Below, one piece after another: positions 1 through 9,700 of a DNA stretch of 62,100 bases. The DNA comes from JBHIET01 sp046760785 (lineage in GTDB: Bacteria; Chloroflexota; Anaerolineae; B4-G1), in the NCBI GenBank assembly GCA_046760785.1, contig JBHIET010000011.1:1-62100 (forward strand). Direction: 5' to 3'. The stretch's first letter is position 1. Every line of letters starts with the position of its first letter. A model generated the notes under the pieces. That model was not told the origin of the DNA, did not search any database, and saw only the letters and a list, made by a program, of their open reading frames with translations. A program made the translations under genes and the position numbers.

Positions 1-17
1 CGGGCCGCTAAATCGCC

Positions 18-49
18 CCTTCGATACGGCCTTCGGCCTACTCAGGATG
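18..49. repeat. Dispersed TTCGA/CTCAGG palindromic repeat (copy 1)
   Basis: A CCTTCGA...CTCAGGA palindromic stretch resembles the copies at 13970, 14076, 22152, 28344 and 54413. It lies in the gene-free first 220 bases, where I see no other feature. Confidence 0.35.
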
Positions 50-223
50 CGATTCGGCTATGATCTGTACAATCACTGTTACGATTTCCAGGGGTGCGAA
101 AAACAGGCTAAGATACCTGTTTAGCATTAGAGGGGCCGGTCTGTGAAGGCCCTGGCGGGGTAGCCCATCGTTGGACTGCTGTGCTGGACAAATCGGCTTG
201 TTAGTGCCATAATCGGCCCCACT

Positions 224-457
224 GTGGTCAGGAGATTCTCTCCATCGGACATCGCCCAGATGGGCTCGCGAGATTGGCGTATTGCCGGGTTGAAAGCCCA
301 GCTTCGTGAGCGGGATGCCGCTATTGCGGAGATGGAGGCTCAACTGCATCAGCGGGACGAGGTGATGGCGGAGCGGGCGGCTGGGCTGGAGGAGTGGCTG
401 GACGCTTTGATCCACCTGACGCTAAATGACTGCAAACGGAGGCGTAAACGTGACTGA
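224..457 (+). CDS. Small charged coiled-coil-like hypothetical protein
   Basis: This is a 77-residue frame starting at GTG. Residues 20-60 are rich in Glu, Ala, Arg and Gln with heptad-like spacing (QLRERDAAIAEMEAQL), which suggests one helix that could form a coiled coil. The tail is basic (RRRKRD). Its stop codon overlaps the preferred GTG start of the next gene by eight bases, an arrangement seen in translationally coupled genes and the main reason to keep it. No clear ribosome binding site precedes the GTG and I recognise no family. It could be the tail of a decayed longer gene or a chance frame. Confidence 0.3.
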   Translation: MVRRFSPSDIAQMGSRDWRIAGLKAQLRERDAAIAEMEAQLHQRDEVMAERAAGLEEWLDALIHLTLNDCKRRRKRD

Positions 458-1523
458 ATCAATCATCAATCTCACCCGAGGGAACCCGCCGGTAGATGTC
501 TTTCCCGTAGAAGACTTGATCGAATGTGGGGAGGCAGCTCTACGGCGGAATCCCCACGTACTCTTACAATATAGCCGCGCAGGATATGCCCCCCTGCGTC
601 AATGGCTGGGGGAGCAATATGGTATTGGACCTGATCAAATCCTCACCAGCAATGGTTCGCTGGAGGTTTTCTACTTCGTCACCCAGAGCCTGCTGTCACC
701 GGGCAAGAGGGCTTTTGTAGAATCGCCTTCCTATGATCGGGCGATCACTTTGCTGCGACGGGCCGGGGCTGAATTGGTGGGCATCCCGTTGGAGGAGGAC
801 GGGGTCAACCTGGAGGTGCTGGAGGAGCAGCTCAAGAGAGGCGCGCCTGCGTTGATGTATGTGATCGTGGATTTCCAAAACCCGATGGGAGTCACCACCA
901 GCCTGGAGAAGCGCCAGCGTCTGGCCGCTCTGGCGGAGGAATACAACTTCTGGATCGTCGAGGATGCGCCATACCGGAAGCTTCGCTATTGGGGCCAGGA
1001 CGTTCCTTCCTTATGGTCTCTGTCGCCGGCGCGCGTGCTGCACCTGTCCTCGTTCTCCAAAGTGCTCTCGCCGGGGTTGCGCCTGGGCTACGTGGTAGGC
1101 CCGGCTGAAACCATTGCTGCGCTGTCTAAATGGGCATTGGATTCGCACATCGGTCCAGTGCTGCCAACGCAGGGGATGGTCTACGAGTACTGCCGCCGCG
1201 GATTGCTCGAACCCAACGTCGAGCGTTTGAAGCAGGTGTATCGCCCGCGGCTTCAAGCTGCTCTCTCAGCCCTAGAGAAACACATCCCCCAGGCCACCTG
1301 GACCCGGCCAGAGGGTGGCTTCTTTGTCGGAGTCACCCTTCCGGAGGGAAGTGACATCGTGAGCTTGCGAAGCCGGGCGGACGATGTGGGGCTGAAGCTC
1401 ACCGATGGACGGGACTTTTTCCCCAACCCTGACGATGGCAAGCACTTCCTGCGTATTCCCTTCTGCGGCGTCACACCTGAGGAGATCGAGCAAGGGGTGT
1501 CTCGCCTGGCGCGCCTCTTGTAA
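450..1523 (+). CDS. PLP-dependent aminotransferase, class I/II fold
   Basis: Fold-type I aminotransferase of 357 residues, a normal length. PLP residues are visible: Asn144 in QNPMG, Asp172 in VEDAPY, and Schiff-base Lys204 in SFSKVLSPG followed by GLRLGYV. The sequence is closest in style to the 2-aminoadipate/MocR-type aminotransferase group, without the DNA-binding domain that MocR regulators carry. I chose the GTG at 450 because GGAGG lies 7 bases upstream; the in-frame ATG at 426 lacks a site. It would transfer amino groups between an amino acid and 2-oxoglutarate or pyruvate in the cytoplasm; the substrate cannot be told from sequence. It does not belong to an evident operon beyond the small overlapping frame upstream. 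Confidence 0.88.
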   Translation: MTESIINLTRGNPPVDVFPVEDLIECGEAALRRNPHVLLQYSRAGYAPLRQWLGEQYGIGPDQILTSNGSLEVFYFVTQSLLSPGKRAFVESPSYDRAITLLRRAGAELVGIPLEEDGVNLEVLEEQLKRGAPALMYVIVDFQNPMGVTTSLEKRQRLAALAEEYNFWIVEDAPYRKLRYWGQDVPSLWSLSPARVLHLSSFSKVLSPGLRLGYVVGPAETIAALSKWALDSHIGPVLPTQGMVYEYCRRGLLEPNVERLKQVYRPRLQAALSALEKHIPQATWTRPEGGFFVGVTLPEGSDIVSLRSRADDVGLKLTDGRDFFPNPDDGKHFLRIPFCGVTPEEIEQGVSRLARLL

Positions 1524-1636
1524 CGGAGAGAGTGATCGGGCCTTTTCGCGATCCTTCCCCGTTGCTGAACTCCGCAGAATCTTGCTCCCAGAGGCAGGAA
1601 GGAGACCCTTCGCCTTCGCCCCCCTGGTCAGCACCG

Positions 1637-1666
1637 CTGACGGAAGGATCGCTGTCATGGTATAAT
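1637..1666 (+). promoter_or_regulatory. Candidate sigma-70 promoter for the secreted protease
   Basis: A consensus TATAAT at 1661-1666 is preceded by CTGACG at 1637-1642 with an 18-base spacer. It sits in the 356-base gap before the subtilase and would give a leader of about 210 bases. I see no other convincing element in that gap. Confidence 0.5.
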
Positions 1667-1879
1667 ATGGTTAGATCAGGGGCATTGAGTGACGCAGAGA
1701 GGGGAACCTGCGACGAGGTCGTTGAGGTGATAGGAAGCAATCGCTATTGAAAGCACAAGTCACCTGGTGTATCTTATGGGTTGTGAGGGGGGTTGACCGA
1801 TACCCGCTCTGGCTCGTGTCAGCCTGGATTGAGGACGGGCATTAGTGTGCCTACGGGTGTCTATATCCGGTAGACAAAA

Positions 1880-4800
1880 ATGAGCGCGCCCTACCGTAAT
1901 GCAGGTACGACGCTTGTCCTTCTTCTTGCCTGTCTCCTGTTGACGAGTGCGGGCACTCCTGCATTGGCTTCCCCCCAGATGGGGATTGCCGGAGCGGGGG
2001 GCATCCAGCAGGAAGGGGAGCCAGGCTACTCCTCCGACTGGGAGAAGGCCAGGAGGGAGGCAATGCCTGCTCTTCTTTTCCCACCATGGCGATTGTCCCC
2101 CCCTGAAACAGCAGCGAAGCTGGGGATGGATGAGGCTCCTATCGAGCCAGAACTGCTGCGAACTCTACTGGAGGCAGAGCCCGACGAGTATTTTCGCGTC
2201 ATCGTCCACCTGCGCGACCAGGTCAATCTTGAGGCCATAACTGGTGGGGCACTGGGTGCGGCTGAGGCCCGCTTCCGCGTCGTCTCCGCGCTGCAAGCCA
2301 CGGCGACCCGGTCCCAGGCCCTGCTGCGCCCCTACCTGGAAGGGGCTCAGGCTGCTGGCAGGGTCAAATCCTACGCCTCCTTCTGGATCGTCAATGCCAT
2401 CGCCGTCCACGCCGACCGTGACACCGTCTTCGCCCTGGCTGCCCGCCCCGAAGTCGCTGCTGTCCGCCTCGACCACTGGCGAAGGTGGGTCACCGCCGAG
2501 ACTTTGGTCTCCAATCTCCAATCTCCAGCTTCCACCGAATGGGGCATCGCCCGTATCCGCGCCGATCAGGTCTGGACTTCCCTCCACATCTCCGGCACCG
2601 GCGCCGTCGTGGCAGGGATGGATACGGGGGTGGATTGGCTCCATCCTGCGCTGCAGACCACCTATCGGGGGTATAGTCCTCACGGCCCGGCCAACCACAC
2701 CACCAGTTGGCACGACGCCACCGGCAGCGGTGCGCTTTACCCGGTGGACGGCCACGGCCACGGCAGCCACACGATGGGCACCATCGTGGGACAGGACGGC
2801 ATCGGCGTTGCGCCGGGGGCGCGGTGGATCGGTGTCCGAGTCCTCAACAGCCAGGGGTACGGCTACGACTCCTGGATCCACGAGGGTTTCCAGTGGCTCC
2901 TGGCCCCCGGCGGTGACTCGACCAAAGCGCCCGACGTGGTCAACAACTCCTGGGGCAATAGCAATGGCTATCTGACCACCTTTCGTCCCGATCTGCAGGC
3001 CCTGCGGGCTGCTGGCATCTTGGCCGTCTTTGCCAACGGGAACGAGGGACCCGGCGGGGGCACGGTTTACTCACCGGCTTCTCTGTCCGAAGCCTTCGCC
3101 GTCGGCGCTACCGACTCCGACGACGAGGTGGCCACCTTCTCCAGCCGTGGCCCTTCCCCCTGGGGGGAGGTCCGTCCCCACGTGGTCGCGCCTGGCGTGG
3201 ACGTCCGCTCCAGCCTGCCAGGGGGCGCTTACGGCTCGATGAACGGCACCTCGATGGCCACCCCGCACGTGGCCGGCATCGCCGCCCTGCTGCGCTCCGT
3301 CAGCCCGACGCTGAGCATCACCCGCACGGCCTTCCTCATCACCAGCACCACCGTCCCCCTGAGCACTACCCTGCCCAATAACGACACCGGCTGGGGACTG
3401 GTGGACGCCTTCGCCGCCGTCGTCGCTCTGGCCCAGCCGGGCTTCGTCACTGGGACGGTGACGCGGTCTGGTGACGGCGCGCCCATCGCCGGGGCGGCGG
3501 TCACGGCTACGCCCGAGGGGAATGGGGGAGGTGGGACGACCGCGACCGACACTGACGGTAACTACCGGCTGGCGTTGGCCCCCACCGTCTACGACGTGAC
3601 CGCCTCTGCCTTCGGCTACGAATCGGTCACGCGGAAGGTCGTGGTGATGACCGGCACGACGAGGGCGGAGGATTTCTCTCTCACTGCGCTGCCCACCGGT
3701 ACCCTGCACGGCCGGGTCACTGATGCCTCTACCGGCGAGCCGGTCGAGGCCACCGTCACCGTGTTGGACACTCCCCTCGAGGTCACCACCAGCGACTACG
3801 TCTTCACCCCTCCCGCCGGTGCTTACACCGTCCGTGCCCGTCGCCTGGGCTACCATGTCGTCACTGCCACTGCTGTCGTCACCGCCGGGCAGGTCGCTAC
3901 GGCGGATCTAGCCTTGCCTCCCGCCCCGTCTATCCTTTTGGTGGACAGCGGACCCTGGTACTACGGCAGCCAGGCCACCTACTTCCGCCAGGCATTAGAC
4001 GACTGTACCTACACCTACGACGAGTGGGCCATCAAGCACCTGCCAGGTGATGTGCCAACTGCTGCTGATCTGACCCCCTACGACGTCGTGGTCTGGAGCG
4101 TGCCGAGGGATTCCCCCAGCCAGATCGGCGCCCAGGGCGCCATTACCGGCTACCTCTCCGCTGGTGGGCGCTTGATGCTGACCGGGCAGGACGTAGGCTT
4201 CCTGGACGGCGGCGGGTCCATTTATTACTGGGACCCCTATTATCGGGACTACCTCAAGGCCACCTACGTCGGCGACAACGCGCCGACGCGGGTGCTGGAG
4301 GGGGCACAGGGAGATCTTTTTTCTGGCCTGGCCATCACCATCACAGGCTCCGGCGGGGCCGACAACCAGGATTTCCCCGACGAAATCGGTGTCGCCGACC
4401 CCGACGCCGCTGCGCCGGTGTTGATCTATCAGGAAGGGGATTGCGGAGGGATACGAGTGGGGACCTGCCTGGACTACCGGGTCGTCTACCTCTCTTTCGG
4501 TCTCGAGGGCATCAACACTCCCGCCGCTCGCCGGGAGGTGATGGGGCGGGCACTGAATTGGCTGGTCTCGCCGCTGCCGACCGCCGGCCTTGAACTGAAG
4601 CCCACCTCCCAGATGCACATCGGGCTGCCTGGCTCTGTCATTACCCATGCTGTGCGGGTGCGACACGTGGGACAGGGAGGGGATACCGATACGGTTAGCC
4701 TCGCGCTCGATGGTGTATCCTGGGAGACCCAACTCAGCGCGCCGTCTCTCTCTCTGGCCCCCTGCACCTCGGCTACCGTCGTGGTGACCGTCACCGTTCC

Positions 4801-6340
4801 CTCCACTGCCGGTTGGGATGCGCGGGACATGGTTACCCTCACCGCTCGCTCCTCCATCTCCCCCACCCTGGCCCAGACCGCCGTCTTCACGTCCAAGTCC
4901 CCTGCCCCCGTCCTGCTGGTGGACGACGACCGTTGGTACGACCAGGAGGACAAGTACGAGGCGGCGTTGATGGGCGGTGGCTTCCACTACGACTACTGGC
5001 ACACCGGGAAGGCCAGCGACGAACCGGCACAGGGCAGCCCCCCGTCAGATATATTACAGCGCTACCCCGTCATCGTCTGGTTCACCGGCTACGACTGGTA
5101 CGCGCCAGTGACCGCCGACGAGGAGGAAATGTTGGCGGCGTATCTCGATGATGGAGGGCGGCTGTTCCTCTCCTCTCAGGATTTCCTATACTACCACCAC
5201 GACGACTCCCTCAGCCAGGACTACCTGGGAGTGCTGGCTTACACCGAGGACGTCACGCCGACGCAGGCAGCGGGGGTGCCGGAGAACCCCATCGGCGACC
5301 GGCTGGGTCCCTACTCGCTGGATTATCCCTTCCACAACTGGTCCGACTCGGTCGTTTCTACCATCCCCGGCACTTCTGTTCCCTTCCGTGACCAGCAGCT
5401 CCGTCCCATCGCGCTGGCACGGCGAGGAGAGGGTTATCGGACGGCCTTTTTCTCCTTCCCGCACGAGGCGCTGCCGGAGGCAGGTCGGGCCGAGGTGATA
5501 GAGCGCGCCGTCGGGTGGCTGAGCTGGCTGGGTGGTTCGACCTTCGCCGCCGACCGTGGTGCGGTCTCCGGCGGCGACACACTGACCTACACCGTCGCTT
5601 TGTACAACGACGGGCCGGTGATGGTCACCGCGTCGCTCTCCAACACCCTCCCACCTAATCTGGCCTTTGTGCCCGGCAGCCTGACCGGCCCCGCTGCCTA
5701 CGATGCACCCACACGGCGGGTCTCCTGGGAGGGGCCGCTTGAATCAGAAGCGGCGATCACCTTCACCTACCGGGCCACTGTAGCGATCGGACTCGACACC
5801 GGCACCCCCATCACCAACACGGCCCGCCTGGGATTGGAGGATCAGGAGATTCGTTTCCACCGCGCCGCTGTGGTACGAGTAGGTGGGCCGGATCTTTCCT
5901 CGTCAGCCTTCCAATGCGGCCCAGCCCAGCCTCGGCCCGGCACCGTAGTCACGTGCACACTGGCTCTCGCCAACAGCGGCCTGGGAGATGCCCTTACGAC
6001 GACGGCCACCAGCCTTCTCCCACAGGACACCACCCTTGTCCCCGATTCCCTGATCTGGGTGGGCGGAGGGGAGGCGGAACCACTGACCGAGACGGTGCGC
6101 TGGAGCGGTCCTTTGAGCCTTCAGGCCCGGGTGACTGTGACCTATCGGCTCACCCTGCCCACTGCTCCCCTTCATCCTCCACTGTACAGCGCGGCCCTCC
6201 TAGATGATGGGGTAGGGGGGGCGTGGGAGCGGGATACGTGGCTGATTATGGTCCCATGGCAAGCCTATGTGCCGATAGTGTGCCAGAACTTCTGGCAACC
6301 ACGGTGGTTCTATCTGCCGCTAGTGATGAAATACGGGTAG
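1880..6340 (+). CDS. Large secreted subtilisin-family (S8) serine protease with carboxypeptidase-regulatory-like and DUF11-like modules
   Basis: A 1486-residue exported protease. A signal peptide (about residues 1-31, hydrophobic LVLLLACLLL, ending near ALA) is followed by an I9-type propeptide region (about 90-200). The S8 domain has the full triad: Asp248 in MDTG, His294 in GHGSH, Ser458 in NGTSMATPHVAG, with oxyanion Asn355 in NNSWG. Two carboxypeptidase-regulatory-like beta domains follow (about 520-680), then two stretches with repeated ILLVD(S/D) starts that resemble a Rossmann-like accessory fold. Two DUF11-like (conserved repeat) domains occupy about 1220-1450. The tail FYLPLVMKYG matches a C-terminal pattern I associate with Chloroflexota secreted proteins. 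It probably degrades extracellular protein and feeds the peptide transporters elsewhere in the window. ATG at 1880 fits the signal peptide but has no strong ribosome binding site. Confidence 0.9.
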   Translation: MSAPYRNAGTTLVLLLACLLLTSAGTPALASPQMGIAGAGGIQQEGEPGYSSDWEKARREAMPALLFPPWRLSPPETAAKLGMDEAPIEPELLRTLLEAEPDEYFRVIVHLRDQVNLEAITGGALGAAEARFRVVSALQATATRSQALLRPYLEGAQAAGRVKSYASFWIVNAIAVHADRDTVFALAARPEVAAVRLDHWRRWVTAETLVSNLQSPASTEWGIARIRADQVWTSLHISGTGAVVAGMDTGVDWLHPALQTTYRGYSPHGPANHTTSWHDATGSGALYPVDGHGHGSHTMGTIVGQDGIGVAPGARWIGVRVLNSQGYGYDSWIHEGFQWLLAPGGDSTKAPDVVNNSWGNSNGYLTTFRPDLQALRAAGILAVFANGNEGPGGGTVYSPASLSEAFAVGATDSDDEVATFSSRGPSPWGEVRPHVVAPGVDVRSSLPGGAYGSMNGTSMATPHVAGIAALLRSVSPTLSITRTAFLITSTTVPLSTTLPNNDTGWGLVDAFAAVVALAQPGFVTGTVTRSGDGAPIAGAAVTATPEGNGGGGTTATDTDGNYRLALAPTVYDVTASAFGYESVTRKVVVMTGTTRAEDFSLTALPTGTLHGRVTDASTGEPVEATVTVLDTPLEVTTSDYVFTPPAGAYTVRARRLGYHVVTATAVVTAGQVATADLALPPAPSILLVDSGPWYYGSQATYFRQALDDCTYTYDEWAIKHLPGDVPTAADLTPYDVVVWSVPRDSPSQIGAQGAITGYLSAGGRLMLTGQDVGFLDGGGSIYYWDPYYRDYLKATYVGDNAPTRVLEGAQGDLFSGLAITITGSGGADNQDFPDEIGVADPDAAAPVLIYQEGDCGGIRVGTCLDYRVVYLSFGLEGINTPAARREVMGRALNWLVSPLPTAGLELKPTSQMHIGLPGSVITHAVRVRHVGQGGDTDTVSLALDGVSWETQLSAPSLSLAPCTSATVVVTVTVPSTAGWDARDMVTLTARSSISPTLAQTAVFTSKSPAPVLLVDDDRWYDQEDKYEAALMGGGFHYDYWHTGKASDEPAQGSPPSDILQRYPVIVWFTGYDWYAPVTADEEEMLAAYLDDGGRLFLSSQDFLYYHHDDSLSQDYLGVLAYTEDVTPTQAAGVPENPIGDRLGPYSLDYPFHNWSDSVVSTIPGTSVPFRDQQLRPIALARRGEGYRTAFFSFPHEALPEAGRAEVIERAVGWLSWLGGSTFAADRGAVSGGDTLTYTVALYNDGPVMVTASLSNTLPPNLAFVPGSLTGPAAYDAPTRRVSWEGPLESEAAITFTYRATVAIGLDTGTPITNTARLGLEDQEIRFHRAAVVRVGGPDLSSSAFQCGPAQPRPGTVVTCTLALANSGLGDALTTTATSLLPQDTTLVPDSLIWVGGGEAEPLTETVRWSGPLSLQARVTVTYRLTLPTAPLHPPLYSAALLDDGVGGAWERDTWLIMVPWQAYVPIVCQNFWQPRWFYLPLVMKYG

Positions 6341-6452
6341 GGAGGGATGTCTCTATTGGGCTGATAGCACGTGCTTGAGGTCGGCATAGGCCACGGTCGG
6401 GTGAGCCCGTAGCTGGGCCAGGTTGGATCATCGGGTTGGCGGAGTGTGGCTC

Positions 6453-6481
6453 TTGCCCCCATCTGCCATCAGTGCTACAAT
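6453..6481 (+). promoter_or_regulatory. Promoter for the glycine riboswitch and first SHMT-GcvT gene
   Basis: TTGCCC at 6453-6458 and TACAAT at 6476-6481 are separated by 17 bases. Transcription would begin near 6488, just before the riboswitch. Confidence 0.6.
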
Positions 6482-6524
6482 AATAATCATCAGGAACTTG
6501 AATCGCATCACTGCCATGGGGTGT

Positions 6525-6708
6525 GGGGGAGAGAACGCCCGGCGGGCGGACACCGAAGGGGCAAGCCGGCGCGAGGGCTGATCGAGTCGGTGAAACTCTC
6601 AGGTCGTAGGACCCTGCATCTCGGCACCTCTGGAAAGTCCTTGGGGCACCGACGGGGCAAGGCCCGATGGCCGGTCGGCTCATCGGGAGGAATCTCTCAG
6701 GTTGGTAG
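6525..6708 (+). ncRNA. Tandem glycine riboswitch
   Basis: Two consecutive glycine aptamers are recognisable. The first starts with GGGGGAGAG, contains ACCGAAGGGGCAAGC, and ends with GAAACTCTCAGG followed by an AGGACC turn. The second contains CACCGACGGGGCAAGG and ends with AATCTCTCAGG. A short linker separates them, as in the classical cooperative tandem form. It lies directly before a gene joining SHMT and glycine-cleavage T-protein domains, the expected kind of target. The terminator hairpin right after it is the likely expression platform; glycine binding normally allows read-through in this class. Confidence 0.92.
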
Positions 6709-6712
6709 ACAG

Positions 6713-6750
6713 GGGACGCACAGCCAGGTCTTTTGTGCGTCCCGTTTTTT
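6713..6750 (+). terminator. Intrinsic terminator acting as riboswitch expression platform
   Basis: A perfect 10-bp stem (GGGACGCACA at 6713-6722 with TGTGCGTCCC at 6734-6743) is followed by G and six T. It lies 4 bases after the second aptamer and about 40 bases before the start codon, so it would block expression when glycine is low. Confidence 0.88.
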
Positions 6751-6789
6751 GTCTCGTCTGTCACCATCAACTGGAAGGAGCATGCCCAA

Positions 6790-9700
6790 ATGAAATCTGT
6801 AACCCCCAAGCACCGATCTGACTTTCTCCTCCGCGCCGATCTGGAGGAAGTCGCACCGTTCGTCGCCGATCTGATTCACTGGGAGGCGGAGCGGCAGGCC
6901 CGCAAACTCATCCTTATCCCCTCCGAGTCCTATGCGCCCAAGGCCGTCCTTCAAGCGCTGGGCTCCCGGTTTCAGAACGTCTACGCCGAAGGCTATCCCC
7001 CGCTGCGGATGACCCGCGATCCCGAGGAGCGGCTGCGGGACGTGGACTGGCAGTTGGCCTTTTACCGGCGCTACGCCGACCGTCGCTTTTACAAGGGCGT
7101 GGACTATGTTCACTTTGTCGAGTGTCTAGCCCAGCAGCGGTGTGCTGAAGCCTTCGCCCACGACTCGATCCACCCTGAGCATATCTACGTCAACGTCCAG
7201 GCCCTCTCTGGCACGGCGGCTAACCTGGGTGTCTACTGGACGCTGATGGAGCCGGGGGATACGCTGATGGGACTCGATCTCTTCCAGGGAGGCCATTTGT
7301 CCCACGGTTCGGAGTTCAACATCTCCGGCCAGCGGTACCGCGTGGTCTCCTACGGCGTGGACCCCAGGACGGAGCGGCTGGATTACGACGCCATCCGCGA
7401 CTTGGCGCTGGAGCATCGTCCGAAGGTGATCGTCGCCGGGTACACCTCATACTCCTGGGCGCCCGACTGGGAGGCCTTCCGCGTTATCGCCGACGAGGTG
7501 GGGGCCTATCTCGTGGCCGACATCGCCCATACCGCAGGGATGGCCGCCACCGGAGTCTATCCCAATCCAGTGGGCATCGCCCACGTGACCACTTTCACCA
7601 CCCACAAGACCATCTGTGGGCCGCGTGGAGCAGTGATCTTGACCACTGACGAGGAACTGGCCCAGCAGATTGACATGGCCGTCTTTCCAGGTGAGCAGGG
7701 CGGTCCTCACGTCAACAAGTTCGCGGCGATGGCGGTAGCCTTCCGCATCGCCCAAACTGAACAGTTCCGCCAACTGCAACACCAGATCGTGGCCAACGCC
7801 AAGGCTTTGGCCGATGGACTGATGAAACGTGGCCTGCGGCTAGCCTACGGTGGCACCGATACCCACCTTCTGCTGATTGACCTGAAATCCATCCCCTCGG
7901 GCGAGCGCAAGGGTCGCCCCTACCCGGTGTGGGGCGAGCCTGCCGTCCGCATTCTCGATCTGGTCGGGATCGTGGCCAACAAGAACACCATCCCCGGCGA
8001 CACCGAGACCGCACTGGCGACGGGCGTCCGGCTGGGCACCCCCTGGGTCACCCAGCGCGGCCTGGACGAGGCAGATATGGACACCTTGGCGGGTCTGATT
8101 TACGACGTCGTTTCCCACATCAAGCCCTTCGCCTACAACGGTCTCATCGGCACACTGCCGCGTGGCAAGATCGAGTTGGACGTGCTGGAGGAGGTGCGGC
8201 GCGGCGTGGCGGAGCTGGCCGCCAAGGCGGGGATTGACTTTGAGTACGAGGAGAGCGGCTATCCTCACTATTCGATCGTCCCCGAAAGGCCGGAGTCGAA
8301 AGCCGTCGCGCTGCGGGTCACCGGCTGGCGGGCGCGGCAATTCGTACAGCAGGTCGTCACCGCCAACGTGGCTGAGCTGGCGCCGGGCGAATCGCTTACC
8401 ACCTATATGCTCGACCGGCACGGTGAGCTGATGGATCAGGTGACCGTGGTACGGGAGGAGCCGGACCGGTGGGGGCGGGACGTCTACCTCATCACTCCGA
8501 CGCCTCGGAATGCGGTCCGCGTCACCTCCTGGCTGCGGGGCCTGGCCGACGGATACGTACTCTTTGACGAGGAGGACATGTTCCGCAAGGTGGAAGGGCC
8601 GGTGGTGGTGGAGGAGGTTGAGGAGCAAGGGCACAAGGGGACGGGGGGACAAGGGGACAAGGAGAGCGGCGTCTCCGCCGCCGATCTGCTTTCCGCTCAG
8701 CCGGGGGCTTTTGATCTGACGAAGCCGTATTTCGTTGGGCAGGGGTATCTGAAGGGGTTCGCGCCGCAGGCCGACAAGGAGGAGTGGCGCTGGGAGGAGC
8801 CGGAGGCGGAGCTCAAGCGCACGCCGCTTTACGAAATGCACAAAAAGATGGGGGCCAAGCTGGTGCCCTTTGCCGGGTGGGAGATGCCGGTCTGGTACAC
8901 ATCGGTGAGTGACGAACACCGGGCGGTGCGGGAGGCGGCAGGCCTCTTCGACGTGGCCCACATGGGCGTCTTTGAGGTCGAGGGCCCTCATGCCACGGCT
9001 TTCCTGGACACGGTCTGCTCCAATTACGTCGCTTGGTTGGAGGATGGCCAATCCTGCTACGGCTATCTGCTCGACCCGCACGCGAACGTCATTGACGATT
9101 TCATGGTCTACCGTCGCCGGGCTGACCTGTACCTGTTGGTCGTCAACGCCGCCAACGAGGACAAGGACTGGGATTGGCTGAACGCAGTGAACGAGAGGCG
9201 CGTCATCATTGATCGGGAGCGCCCGTGGGTGCAAGTGGAAGCGCCGGCGATCTTGCGCAATTTGAAGGACCCTGCTTCGGGGGAGCGGGAGAAGCGGGAC
9301 ATCGCGCTGCAGGGGCCGGCGTCGCTGCCGACGCTGCAGGCGCTGACCGACGACCTGGAGCTGAAAGCGGCCCTGGCCCACGTCCGTCGCACCGATCTGA
9401 TCGAGCGCGAGCTGGCCGGTATGCCGTTGGTCATCGCCCGCACCGGCTACACCGGTGAGGAGGTGGGGTATGAGATTATGGTCCACCCCGACAACGCGGT
9501 CCGGCTGTGGGAGGCGATCCTTGAGGCGGGTGCGCCTTTCGGCGTGAAGCCGGCGGGGCTGGCAGCCCGCGACTCGACGCGCACCGAGGCGGGGTTGCCG
9601 CTCTACGGTCACGAGTTGGCCGGGCCGTTCGACATCTCCCCCATTGAGGCCGGGTTCCCCGGCTACGTCAAGTATCACAAGCCGTTCTTCATCGGCCGGG

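Noticed and set aside
450..1523. MocR-type regulator
   Set aside because: The aminotransferase part is complete but there is no N-terminal winged-helix domain.
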